Positions 10,706 through 20,211 of a stretch of 64,000 nt of DNA are shown here, in pieces; position 1 is the stretch's first letter, and the number at the start of each line of letters is the position of its first letter. Origin of the DNA: Raphanus sativus (lineage: Eukaryota; Streptophyta; Magnoliopsida; Brassicales; Brassicaceae); contig NC_079514.1 of assembly GCF_000801105.2 (NCBI RefSeq), positions 10,788,001 through 10,852,000 on the forward strand. The letters are read 5' to 3'. The position numbers and the translations under genes are program-made. The notes beneath the pieces are model-generated. The model had not been told where the DNA came from. It worked only from the letters and a program-made list of their open reading frames with translations, and searched no databases.

Positions 10706-10940
10706 ATGACTTGTGTCTACTCGGACATGTTAAGTAAATGACTTGTGTCTACTCGGACATGTTAAGTAAATTGGAGCAAAGGGAGCAATGTTGTATCTTT
10801 GTGTCACGGGTCATTTATATTTCTGTTTTGTGTCACATGTCTGTTGTGTCAGGGGTTTTTTGTATTTCTGTATGTGTCACAGGTCTATTATTTGTCACGA
10901 GTCATTTGTATTTTTGTATCTTGTATGTGTCACGAGTCTA
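10706..10940. repeat. Repeats between ORF1 and transposase in Harbinger A
   Basis: A 32-bp unit starting ATGACTTGTGTCTACTC is repeated perfectly at 10706 and 10738. Further right, TGTCAC-containing units (TGTCACGGGTC, TGTCACAGGTC, TGTCACGAGTC twice) recur between about 10800 and 10940. The same TGTCACGAG core is repeated in the matching spacer of transposon B. Confidence 0.75.
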
Positions 10941-11129
10941 TTATTTGTACTCACAGGATTGTCTATATAACTTTGCATAACAATTGAAACCAAATTCACA
11001 ATTTATCTCTCTTCTAAAATTCATAACTCTTTATCTCAGTGTATCTCTTCCAACTATTTTTCTCTTCTAAAATCCACGACTCTTTCTCTCTTCCAACTAT
11101 TTCTCTTTTCCAACTATTTGCCCACTTAT

Positions 11130-12523
11130 ATGGCATCTTCTTCTAATAACAATTTAGAAAAAGTTACGGACGAAAGTTTTGATCAACGTTTTGATCAATA
11201 TTTTGATCAATATTTTGATCAACGTTTTGATCAACGTTTTGATCAACGTTTCGATCAATATTTCGATCAAGCTCTCGAAAATGTCGCCATTAATAATGGT
11301 AATGAAGGAAAAAAAACCAACAGAAGAAAAAAGAGAGAATATATTGAAAGAAATCGTGAAGAAGGCGATCTACGCTTGTGGAATGATTATTTCAGCGAAA
11401 CTCCAACATACCAAGGTCATCTATTCCGACGACGTTTTAGAATGAACAAACCATTGTTCATGCATATCGTTGATCGACTCTCCAATGAAGTTGAATTCTT
11501 TCGACAAAAGAGAGATGCTCTCGGAAGGCTTAGTCTCTCTCCACTACAAAAGTGTACAGCAGCCATTCGTCTCTTGGCATATGGTAGTGCTGCTGATACT
11601 GTCGACGAATACCTCCGCCTCGCTGAAAGTACAAGTCGGTCATGTTTGGAGAATTTTGTTGAAGGAATAATTCAATTGTTCGGCGATGAGTATCTAAGAA
11701 GACCAACAGAAGCTGATCTTCAACGCCTACTTTATATTGGAGAGCATCGTGGATTTCCCGGGATGATAGGAAGCATCGACTGTATGCATTGGGAGTGGAA
11801 GAATTGTCCCACCACTTGAAAAGGGCAATATTCTCGAGGTTTGGATAAACCAACAATCGTTTTAGAGGCAGTTGCTTCATATGATCTCTGGATATGGCAT
11901 GCATTTTTTGGATCTCCAGGTACCTTTAATGATATCAATGTTCTTGATCGTTCACCTGTTTTTGATGACTTAATACACGGTCAAGTTCCGCAAGTCACTT
12001 ACTCCGTTAATGGAAGAGAGTATCATTTAACTTACTATCTCACCGATGGTATTTACCCGAAATGGGCAACTTTTATCCAATCTATTCCACTACCACAAAG
12101 CCCGCAAGCAGTTTTATTTGCTCAACGTCAAGAAGCTGTCCGAAAAGATGTCGAGCATGCTTTTGGAGTCCTGCAAGCTCGCTTTGCCATTGTTAAAAAT
12201 CCAGCACTTTTTGGGATAAAGTTAAGGTTGGGAAGATTATGAAAGCATGTATCATACTCCATAATATGATAGTAGAAAACGAACGAGATGATGTGGTGTG
12301 GGTAAACGAACGAGGTGGATACATTCGGTATGATATTTCAGGGTTCCAAGATGGAGAAGGTTCACATGTCGATCTCAACTTTTCTACAAATACAGATTCA
12401 ATGATCCCCGATATGATTCCTACTGAAACTACAATTCGTGATATACAAATGCATCAACAACTGAAAGATGATTTGGTTCAACATATATGGCATAAATTTG
12501 GACATGAAGGAGACAACAACTGA
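11130..12523 (+). pseudogene. Harbinger A transposase (HARBI1/ALP1-like), broken
   Basis: The start is the ATG at 11130 (MASSSNNN), matching the intact copy at 15783. The frame is cut by TGA at 11817-11819, where the intact copy has Trp (GAWKGQ), and by a 1-base deletion near 12205 (CCAGCACTTTTTGGG against CCAGCACGCTGTTGGG), after which reading moves to another frame up to TGA at 12521-12523. The DDE regions are still present in pieces: GSIDCMHWEW, GTFNDINVLDRS, and DVEHAFGVLQ (family residue E). The N-terminus carries an expanded FDQ repeat absent from the sister copy. Confidence 0.88.
11178..11270 (+). repeat. In-frame 12-bp minisatellite coding FDQ(R/Y) repeats
   Basis: Eight FDQ units, each separated by one Arg or Tyr, are coded by a 12-base unit (TTTGATCAACGT or TTTGATCAATAT). 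The intact transposase of element B has only two such units (YFDQYFDQ). The repeat has grown by multiples of one codon unit without breaking the frame. Confidence 0.9.
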
Positions 12524-13086
12524 TCTCGGGACCAGATTTCAAATTATTCTCGTTTATTTACTAATGTATTTTTTTATGTTTTTATTTCAATTTATGTTTT
12601 AATTGTTATCTTTTAATATGTTTCATATAATAAGTAAATTTTATCTTAAATAAATCAATGTTTAATTTTTTTTAAGTACCCCTAAATAAGCAACTACCAT
12701 TGGAGGACATTAAATTAGAAGTTGCTTAATATAATTGCTTAACACTTATTTATTGTTAAAAAATCATTAAGCACCCTCATTAGAGTGGTTGGATTAATGA
12801 TGCTCTAAGAACCCGCCTTGGCTTAATAGCTTTTTGCTAAGAAGATGGAAGAGATTAAGCTCATCTTCTATTCTTATCCTTGTTTAGGAAAACTATTCTA
12901 TATAAATGGTAAAAATAATTAGGAATAGTAAGGACTACACTCTTCCTTTGTATTCCTTATTTTAAACATCAAAAGGGAATTAGAGCATGTTTATTAGTGT
13001 AGCTTAGCAAGGTAGCTTAGGTTAATGGAGATTAAAAATAAATGTAAAATAGAGAAAACACTAAGCGGCGCCCCTTAATTAAGCGC

Positions 13087-14131
13087 ATGAAGGCACGCCC
13101 TTTCACTGCCACGCGTCAAAGGATGATTGGTGAGAGGAGTGGTGGTCTCTCGGTGTCTCTGCGTTTCTTCTTTCTCTCTTCTTTTCTCTTTCTCTCATCT
13201 TTCTCTTCTCTTCTAGGCGACGAAAATGGCGATTTCTTTTCTTCTTCTTCTTTGTGTTTCTCCTCAACGAAACTCCCTCTCGTTGGGTCATGTCGACGAA
13301 GTTACAGACAGCATCCCCTCTATCGGTTGGTGTCCTGTACCGAGGAAGACGGTGAGATCTCTCTCTCGTGGTGGCTCTCGGATAAGAAGGAAAACGGTGA
13401 CTGTTGGCAAATCGAAAGGTAAAGATTCGATTTTATGTTTCAGTGTTTCAATATCCAATTATGCATGTCTTAGATTGACATCATTCATCGTGAATTGGAA
13501 GTAGTGGTTTCTGATTTTTTTTAATTATATTTGTCTTTTTATCTTCAGGGGGATTGATCAACTGGCATCATCGAGGATAAACCTTGCTCTCTGTCAGACA
13601 AAACCCTCAGGATTGTTGATAAAGGTAAAACCTTTGTCTCTGAACTTTTGAATTTGTTGCGATTGTTGTTGTTTAATATTATTTCTTGAAATGAAATTTG
13701 AATTGTATTAAACCTTTGGCTTTGATGTTTTGAATTGTTTTTTACTCTGTGGTTTCTCATATATGTTGCAGTTGTTGTTGTTTTTCACTCTTGTTTGAAT
13801 TGGATAAAGCACAAATGTTGCGATTGTTTATGTATACTCATTTGTTTAAATGAATTGAATTGTAGTTATGTGTTAGGTTAGGTAATAAATAGCTTTTATA
13901 GTTGAGATAATAGTTGTCTTAAATATATTTTATGGTTTGATAGAATTGAATGGTGCTCTGTGATGAAGGTTTGTGGTTATGTGTCAAGTCAGTTATGGTT
14001 GGCATTGTGATCAATGCGTTTTAGTTATTAAAACCATGTTCTTCTTCTTCTTTAGCAAACCGTGTTGTTCTTCTTCAACTTTGACAAAACTTGTTATTTT
14101 CTATCTTTATTTTCTATCTGTTTTTCTTGAT
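13087..14131 (+). other. Leader region of Harbinger B with probable 5' exons
   Basis: GC-richer exon-like blocks lie at about 13100-13419 and 13549-13625, each followed by a GTAAAG/GTAAAA donor and the second preceded by a TTCAG acceptor. No long frame links them to ORF1, so I read them as 5' UTR exons, or as another captured host fragment that I cannot name. Confidence 0.4.
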
Positions 14132-14998
14132 ATGGATTCATCTACTGGAGGTTCAAAGTTTGTTGATCTTCTATGTAGTCAACAATGTGTTTCGTTTGGT
14201 AACTATGAAGATAGCGTCTCACTTTCCTCATCACAACTTCCATTTGTAGGTAGTCAAGGAGGGGAAGCATCAAGCGGCTTTGATGGAGACACGCCTGCAG
14301 AGCCAAAAGGAAGACAGAGATGGACAGCATCTGATGATGTTGTGCTCATCAGCGCGTGGCTAAACACGAGCAAAGATCCCGTGGTTAACAACGAGCAAAG
14401 AGCAGGCGCATTTTGGAGAAGAGTTGCTGACTACTATGCTGCAAGTCAGGAGGCTACTGCAACTCAGAGAGAGCCAAAGAACTGCAAGCATCGATGGCAC
14501 AGAATCAATGACGAAGTCTCCAAGTTCTGTGGTGCGTATGAAGCGGCTACTAGGGAGAAAACAAGTGGGCAAAATGAGAATGATGTACTCAAGAATGCTC
14601 ATCGCATATTCCTCGCCATTAAGAATAAGAAGTTCACACTGGAACACGCATGGAAGGAGCTCCGCTACGACCAGAAGTGGTGTGACCTTGGTACTGCTAA
14701 GACCGATGGGAGGTCGAAGAAGAGGAAGTGTGACGACGTTGCAGAATCATCTCCCTCGGAAGCTACTGCAAACAAGCGTCCTCCTGGCATTAAAGCTGCA
14801 AAGGCGAGTGGTAAGAAGAAGGTGCAATCACTGGGCGAGTTTGAGAGTATGTGGACAATCAAGCGCGAGGATTTGAAAATGAAACAGGGTAACCATAGGA
14901 TGAGTCTGCTTGACAAGCTTATGGGCAAAAAGGAACCTCTGACAGAGAGTGAGGAAGCCCTCAAGCAGAAGCTCATCGATGACATGATGTCTCCTTAG
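14132..14998 (+). CDS. Harbinger ORF1, Myb/SANT-like DNA-binding protein (288 aa)
   Basis: I start at the ATG at 14132 (MDSSTGGSKF) because it matches the start of the sister copy; an upstream extension lacks an ATG at its head. Residues 62-135 form a Myb/trihelix-like domain (RWTASDDVVLISAWLNTS, then FWRRVADYY, then HRWHRINDEVSKFCGAY). Residues 165-184 carry FTLEHAWKELRYDQKWC. A Lys-rich region with a likely nuclear signal (SKKRK at 195-199) precedes a C-terminal helical part (about 235-288, LLDKLMGKKEPLTESEEALK) like the NAM-associated domain of these proteins. In PIF/Harbinger elements this protein binds DNA and works with the transposase. Such proteins are often mislabelled 'glutathione S-transferase T3-like' in Brassica annotation. 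Confidence 0.9.
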   Translation: MDSSTGGSKFVDLLCSQQCVSFGNYEDSVSLSSSQLPFVGSQGGEASSGFDGDTPAEPKGRQRWTASDDVVLISAWLNTSKDPVVNNEQRAGAFWRRVADYYAASQEATATQREPKNCKHRWHRINDEVSKFCGAYEAATREKTSGQNENDVLKNAHRIFLAIKNKKFTLEHAWKELRYDQKWCDLGTAKTDGRSKKRKCDDVAESSPSEATANKRPPGIKAAKASGKKKVQSLGEFESMWTIKREDLKMKQGNHRMSLLDKLMGKKEPLTESEEALKQKLIDDMMSP

Positions 14999-15126
14999 GT
15001 AAGTTTCTTGTTTCTTGTTCTTGTTCAGTTTCTTGTTCTTGTTCAGTTTCTTGTACTTATTCAAAAGCTTGTTTTTTTTTTCTTGTTGCAGGTGAAGAGA
15101 GTGTCACAAGAGTGTTGTTGTCTTCT

Positions 15127-15270
15127 GTCACGAGAGTGACTGTGTGTGTGTGTTGTTGTCGTCTTGTGTCATGAGAGTGACTGTGTGTGTGTGTTGTTGT
15201 CGTCTTGTGTCACGAGAGTGACTGTGTGTGTGTGTTGTTGTCGTCTTGTGTCACGAGAGTGACTGTGTCT
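15127..15270. repeat. 41-bp tandem repeat with TGTCACGAGAG core in Harbinger B
   Basis: Four copies are anchored at GTCA positions 15127, 15168, 15209 and 15250, an exact 41-base period. Each has TGTCACGAGAGTGACTGTG (one copy has CATGAG), and the first three continue into a GT-rich run. A further GTCACGAG occurs near 15287. The repeat sits just after ORF1, in the same place as the TGTCACGAG units of element A. Confidence 0.9.
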
Positions 15271-15535
15271 TGTGAGGTCACGAGTGTTGTAGTCTAGTGT
15301 CTACTGTCTGTCTTGTGAGTTTGTCTGTTGTAGTCGAATGTTATAAATTCAAACAATATGATGAAGTTATTGTTATCATTTCTCTCTATTTTCATCTTGT
15401 GAGTTTGTGTCTTTTACGTTCTTGTTCTTCTTTGTAATTCTCATCAAACTCCAATCCCATAAACCATCCTCATCAAACTCCAATCTCATCAACCATTCAA
15501 ACCAAACTTTAAAGCAAACCAAACTTTAAAGCAAA

Positions 15536-15775
15536 CCAATCTTGTTTATTTCAAGATTATTTTTTCTAGATTCTCAAATCTACATAATAAAATGTCTATT
15601 TTATGATTAATTTGTAATTAAGTAAAACACTAATGTTTGTTTATTTCAAGATTATTTAAGTTTGCATATTTTGTTTAAAGATTCTCAAATCTACATAATA
15701 AAATGTCTATTTTATGATTAATTTGTAATTAAGTAAAATACTAATGTTTGTCTATTTTTTTTTGAAGATTCTCAA
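15536..15775. repeat. 111-bp tandem duplication upstream of transposase
   Basis: The block beginning ATTCTCAAATCTACATAA occurs at 15570 and 15681, and the preceding TTTGTTTATTTCAAGATTAT is also doubled. The second copy ends just before the transposase ATG at 15783, so the duplication lies in its promoter or 5' UTR. Confidence 0.8.
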
Positions 15776-15782
15776 AAATCAC

Positions 15783-17108
15783 ATGGCGTCTTCTTCTCAT
15801 AACGATGTTGAGGGTGATATGGATGAAGCTTTCGATGATTATTTTGATCAATATTTTGATCAAGCATTCGAGAATTTGGTGGATGCTTACGGTGATCAAC
15901 AAGACGGAGAGAAGACAAGAAAAAAAAGAGTTTTTATCGAAAGAAACCGTGAAGAAGGCCACCGCCAGTTATGGAATGATTACTTCAGTGAGACTCCCAC
16001 ATATGAAGAAAATCTATTCCGACGACGATTTAGAATGAGCAGACCATTGTTCATGCATATTGTTACTCGCCTCTCCAATGAAGTTGAATTCTTTCGTCAG
16101 AAGAAAGACGTTACCGGAAGGTCTGGTCTCTCTGCACTTCAAAAGTGTACAGCAGCTATTCGTGTGTTGGCATATGGTTCTGCGCTCGATGCGGTAGACG
16201 AATACATCCGGCTTGCCGCAACCACTGCTCGGTTATGTGTGGAGAATTTTGTGGAAGGAATAATTCAATTGTTCGGCGATGAGTATCTAAGAAGACCAAC
16301 ACCGGATGATCTTCAACGTCTACTTTATATTGGAGAGCACCGTGGATTTCCCGGGATGATAGGAAGCATCGACTGTATGCATTGGGAGTGGAAGAATTGT
16401 CCCGGCGCTTGGAAAGGGCAATTTTCTCGAGGTTCGGATAAACCAACTATCGTTTTAGAGGCGGTTGCTTCATATGATCTCTGGATATGGCATGCGTTTT
16501 TTGGATCTCCAGGTACCTTCAATGATATCAATGTTCTTGATCGCTCACCTGTTTTTGATGACATAATATATGGTCGAGCTCCGCAAGTGAATTTCTCGGT
16601 GAACGGAAATCCTTATTCAATGGCTTACTATCTCACTGATGGTATTTATCCGAAGTGGTCAACTTTTATCCAATCTATTTCACTGCCACAAGGTCCGAAA
16701 GCAGCTTTATTTGCTCACTTTCAAGAAGCTACGAGAAAAGATGTCGAGCGTGCTTTCGGAGTCTTGCAAGCTCGATTTGCCATTGTTAAAAATCCAGCAC
16801 GCTGTTGGGATAAAGACAAGATCGGGAAGATTATGAGAGCATGTATCATACTCCATAATATGATAATAGAAAACGAACGAGATCTACACCCTCAAATTGA
16901 TGTTTCCAGTGTTACCAATTTCTTTCAAGGAGAAGGCAGCGGAAGTTCACATATCGATCTCACATTTTCTACAAATAACCCTTCAAGTATCCCTGATGAG
17001 ATAGGTGTTCGAAGAAATATTCTTGATAAACAACTGCATCAACAGCTCAAACGTGATTTAGTTGAACATATATGGCGTAAATTTGGGCGTCATCAAGACA
17101 ACAACTAA
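15783..17108 (+). CDS. PIF/Harbinger DDE transposase (HARBI1/ALP1-like), 441 aa
   Basis: The start is the ATG at 15783 (MASSSHNDVEG); the open frame extends further upstream only through a non-ATG codon. The N-terminal 60 residues are acidic, with YFDQYFDQ, then a helical region (RRRFRMSRPLFMHIVTRL) typical of the helix-turn-helix part of plant PIF transposases. The DDE catalytic residues are in place: D197 in GSIDCMH, D248 in GTFNDINVLDRS, and E322 in DVERAFGVLQ. Length agrees with PIF/HARBI1-type transposases (about 350-450 aa). No stop or frameshift is seen. The enzyme would cut and insert at TWA targets, which agrees with the TTA duplication flanking this element. Plant ALP1 is a domesticated relative, but the intact TIRs here show a transposon gene. 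Confidence 0.94.
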   Translation: MASSSHNDVEGDMDEAFDDYFDQYFDQAFENLVDAYGDQQDGEKTRKKRVFIERNREEGHRQLWNDYFSETPTYEENLFRRRFRMSRPLFMHIVTRLSNEVEFFRQKKDVTGRSGLSALQKCTAAIRVLAYGSALDAVDEYIRLAATTARLCVENFVEGIIQLFGDEYLRRPTPDDLQRLLYIGEHRGFPGMIGSIDCMHWEWKNCPGAWKGQFSRGSDKPTIVLEAVASYDLWIWHAFFGSPGTFNDINVLDRSPVFDDIIYGRAPQVNFSVNGNPYSMAYYLTDGIYPKWSTFIQSISLPQGPKAALFAHFQEATRKDVERAFGVLQARFAIVKNPARCWDKDKIGKIMRACIILHNMIIENERDLHPQIDVSSVTNFFQGEGSGSSHIDLTFSTNNPSSIPDEIGVRRNILDKQLHQQLKRDLVEHIWRKFGRHQDNN

Positions 17109-17404
17109 GTTTCGATCCCTCTATCAAATTATTGTTATTGTCGTTTATTTACTAATCTTTGTTTTTATGTTTTTATGTTTTTATGTTTTTATTTTAAAAT
17201 CTATGTTTTAAATATTATGCTTAACTTTGTTTTTTTAAAATAAAATTGTGTTTAATAATTTTTAATTTTTAAGGGTCCCTAATTAAGAGACTACCAATAA
17301 ACCAATAATTTTAAACATCTTTTGGCAAAGTAGCTTAACTACACTTTAATAATAAAAATATCACTAAGCTACCTAAGTGGGTTCCCTCAATAAACATGCT
17401 CTTA

Positions 17405-18093
17405 GGTACTAATTTTGAAAATAAAATCATATTGTTGGAAAAGAATGTTTGAAGATTCAATCCTATGTTTCCACTTTCCACACCTACTTTTCAGCTTCGA
17501 TTATTGAATTCGTTATGTATCAAATGTAACAACTTACGAACTAACTTCTTAAGACTCGCATATACTTTCTTGAATTCAAAAACGTTGAGAAAACTAATTT
17601 ATAGTAATAAACAAATGTATCATTTAAAGTGACTCCAGATAAAAAAAATAGGAAGCTCTGAATATGTGCTATAGCAACTTACCATGCATCAACTTTTAAG
17701 ATCTTAATTATCCTCTATTCCTATGTAACTTCTTATGCAAATCACAACTTAGTTAGATGGTCGGAAAATCAAATGGTGACGCGCAAGATTCAATGCATGG
17801 GATGAAATTCTCCAAATGATTCAAGATGATATTAACATAATTTATTTTTTAAGATATTAACATAAAATGAGGATAAGAACCCCATTTCGTTCAAGTTATG
17901 ACGATTGTTTCAAGGGGCTACATTCTTAATTATAATTTCAAGTTAGGTATAGGAATTTTTTTATAATATGTTGTGGAAAGTGAAACACTAAAGGAATGGC
18001 TCGTTTTATATTCTAACGATAAATAAAGAAATAAATTGAAACGTAACTATCACGAAACTTTTCAAAACATAAAATTAATTCGAACACAATCTA
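17405..18093. other. Non-coding region
   Basis: AT-rich sequence between transposon B and the germin-like remnant. No gene or transposon end was seen. Confidence 0.4.
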
Positions 18094-18234
18094 TTATCTA
18101 AGAAATTTTATGCCATTGGACAAATCAGCAACACAAACATCTTGAAGCATGTTGGACTCTGAAGCTACGGCCACAGCTGAGACAAGCATGGTAACAACAA
18201 CAACAATAACAAGATGGGTTGCTCTAGACGCCAT
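18094..18234 (-). pseudogene. Truncated germin-like protein (cupin) 5' remnant
   Basis: Read on the minus strand from ATG at 18234, the frame gives MASRATHLVIVVVVTMLVSA (a typical signal peptide), then VAVASESNMLQDVCVADLSN and GIKFLR before TAA. The motif MLQDVCVADLSNGIK is the conserved N-terminus of secreted germin-like proteins (manganese cupins of the cell wall), where it normally continues to a Cys of the first disulphide and then about 170 residues of cupin barrel. Nothing of the barrel is found downstream. The remnant sits beside the HIPP gene, where Arabidopsis has a germin-like gene (At5g26700 from memory), so it is probably the leftover of that locus. Confidence 0.8.
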
Positions 18235-19270
18235 TATTTATATTTTAGCTACTGAAAAGAGTTTGTTCTTGGTGAATTTTGAAAATTAAAGAATAAACTA
18301 ATTAACGAATAGAGAAGCTTTGAAACTTCGTCTACTTATAAAATATTGAGAAGATTTAAAGGTTTATTATTAGGAAAATTGTGAAAGGTGGGGTTAGGAC
18401 TTATTATAGACAATATTAGATTTTTTTAGGGTCTAATTGTTAGTTAATACTTAGGGCGGTTGTGATTAACAGGGTTTGTTTATAGGATAACAGAGACATC
18501 TGATCTAACATCTATTAGGTTATGTGGTGAGTACCGTACGAGGAAGCTCAGTTCAAATAACTTATCTTCCTGGTAATTATATAAAGTTCCAAGTCACCAA
18601 ACTCAAATGATTACTTGCATAGAAAGAAATATATTGAAAAGTGGAGGAGTTGGCTGGTTATTTCGTTTCTCATATATCAGAATCCAAACTGATCGTTCTA
18701 CCATAATAACCGAACCGGGGAGATCTACTGAATCACGGTCCGGTTTTCAGAAGATTCATCTGTGTCCGCCTGTCCGGACCATATTGAACCGGTTCTTGAG
18801 AAAGGCCGACAATTATCGCCTGTTAAGATGTCACTGTCAAGTGCACAAAATAAAATAAAGGGTCAACTGCAAATTGATAAGAATTGGGGACTAAAATCCT
18901 TCTAGAATGTTAAATATCAACCAAGAAACTGCTACCAAGAAAAACTAAGATTAAATAAAATGTACAAATATTAGTATTTATATGTACACACACGTAACAC
19001 ATACGTATAGAGAGATACGTATGTAGCTACAGTGAGTTAAAGATTGGGATTAGACTTACTCGAAGTCAAGTCTCTCGTCATTCAAACTGTTACAAAGACG
19101 ATTCTTATATTAAAAAGGAAGATGGTTAGAAATGAGAACAATAAGAGACAAAACTCCGACTGCTTCTGCTTCATCCATCTCTCTCTCTCCCTTTATATGT
19201 TTCTAACTTTTCTCTCCTATGTTCATTTATAAATTCCATAATACATATATTCTTTTCAAAAACCTCAACC
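18235..19270. other. Intergenic region upstream of the HIPP gene
   Basis: It should hold the divergent promoters of the germin-like remnant and the HIPP gene. An ORF at 18607-18858 has no family features and looks like chance. A short CT-rich tract lies near 19180, within the probable HIPP 5' UTR. Confidence 0.4.
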
Positions 19271-19832
19271 ATGGTTGTTAAGGTAAGAACATGCTCATAC
19301 TACTAATACAAAAAGATATTGATATTTTCATTCTCATGACACAACAGTTTTGCGCAGAAAGTTGAGATTAAAGTGGACATCAACTGTGGGAAATGCAAAA
19401 ACTCAATCATGCAGGCTGTCGCAGAGATAGAAGGTATGATTTTCTTTTTTAAAAAAAAACATATGTTGCCAAATCAGGACTCATATGAGAGATGCAGTTT
19501 AAGAAGGGGACTGGGATTTGGATGCAGGTATTAATCAGGTTGTACTGGATGAGGAGAAGAGCTTGCTCACGGTGGTGGGGACGATGGATCCGATATGCGT
19601 TGCAGAAAAGCTTAGGAAGATCGGACAGAAACCAGTAGTAGTCAATATTGGACCACCAAAACCTCCAGAGAAAAAAGAGGAGAAAAAAGAAGACAAAAAA
19701 GAACCGAAGCCAGTGTGTTGTTGTAAGCCTTGCCCTCAGCTTTACCATCCGCCTTGCCCTCCATACTACAATAACTGTGACATGGTAACAGTTAGTACCT
19801 ATAGTAACGGAAGCGGCTGCACCATTATGTGA
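19271..19832 (+). CDS. HIPP02: Heavy-metal-associated isoprenylated protein (HIPP), 3 exons, 130 aa
   Basis: Exons are 19271-19282, 19358-19433 and 19528-19832, with GT..AG introns; the join gives [20 protein letters not shown] and one open frame. Residues 1-70 form an HMA domain with the metal-binding pair in NCGKCK (CxxC) and the usual fold pattern (VEIKVDI, then [16 protein letters not shown], then EKLRKIG). A Lys/Glu/Pro-rich linker and a Cys-rich part ([17 protein letters not shown]) follow. The protein ends in CTIM, a CaaX box for isoprenylation, which defines HIPPs and implies membrane attachment. HIPPs bind metals and act in metal homeostasis and stress responses. Position next to FEN1 suggests Arabidopsis At5g26690. 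The gene runs towards FEN1, with 380 bp between the stop codons. Confidence 0.9.
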
Positions 19833-20211
19833 ATCCTTTTTCCATCTCTTTAGCCTTCATGTAAAATACTTCGATTTCTTTACGTTATCATGTGATGAAT
19901 CTTTATTGTTATTAGCACCTCTCCTGTTTTCTGAACCAACTCTTAATATCATTAAGAAAGACAGTTTAACATGGAGAGCCTTGCTTATACATCACATCGA
20001 GTTCTAATATTAGTAAGCGAATACACGAGCACAAGCTTTTTTACAACTCATGATCATACCTTTCACATAAACCATAAAGATGCAAATGAAGTCCAAACCT
20101 GAATAAATTTTCTACCACAGCGAAAGCAGAGTCTTAACAACGATTACTGAAACAGAGAAAAGAAAAGCACACAGACTACTTATACAGTCTTGTTACAGCT
20201 TGGACAGTGGT

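Larger units (their letters stand above)
7938..12805 (+). mobile_element. PIF/Harbinger transposon A, full length, ORFs decayed
   Basis: The element has a 12-bp perfect terminal inverted repeat (GAGCATCATTAA at 7938, its complement ending at 12805) and a TAA target duplication at 7935-7937 and 12806-12808, both hallmarks of PIF/Harbinger. In order it contains a leader with a captured TIC22 gene piece (about 8394-8865), a Myb/SANT-like ORF1 with two stops (9589-10434), a repeat-rich spacer, and a DDE transposase with one stop and one frameshift (11130-12523). It resembles transposon B (12983-17401) across both ORFs and in short subterminal blocks such as CTTAATTAAGC. Its own proteins cannot mobilise it, but its intact ends could still be recognised by a related transposase. 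Confidence 0.9.
12983..17401 (+). mobile_element. PIF/Harbinger transposon B, full length and apparently intact
   Basis: A 13-bp perfect terminal inverted repeat (GAGCATGTTTATT at 12983, complement ending at 17401) is flanked by TTA target copies at 12980-12982 and 17402-17404. The element holds a leader with exon-like blocks, an intact Myb-like ORF1 (14132-14998), a spacer with repeats, and an intact DDE transposase (15783-17108), all on the plus strand. Both proteins look complete, so this may be an autonomous element. It lies 177 bp to the right of transposon A in the same orientation, yet their terminal sequences differ after GAGCAT, so they are separate insertions of related families and not a tandem duplication. 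Confidence 0.92.
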
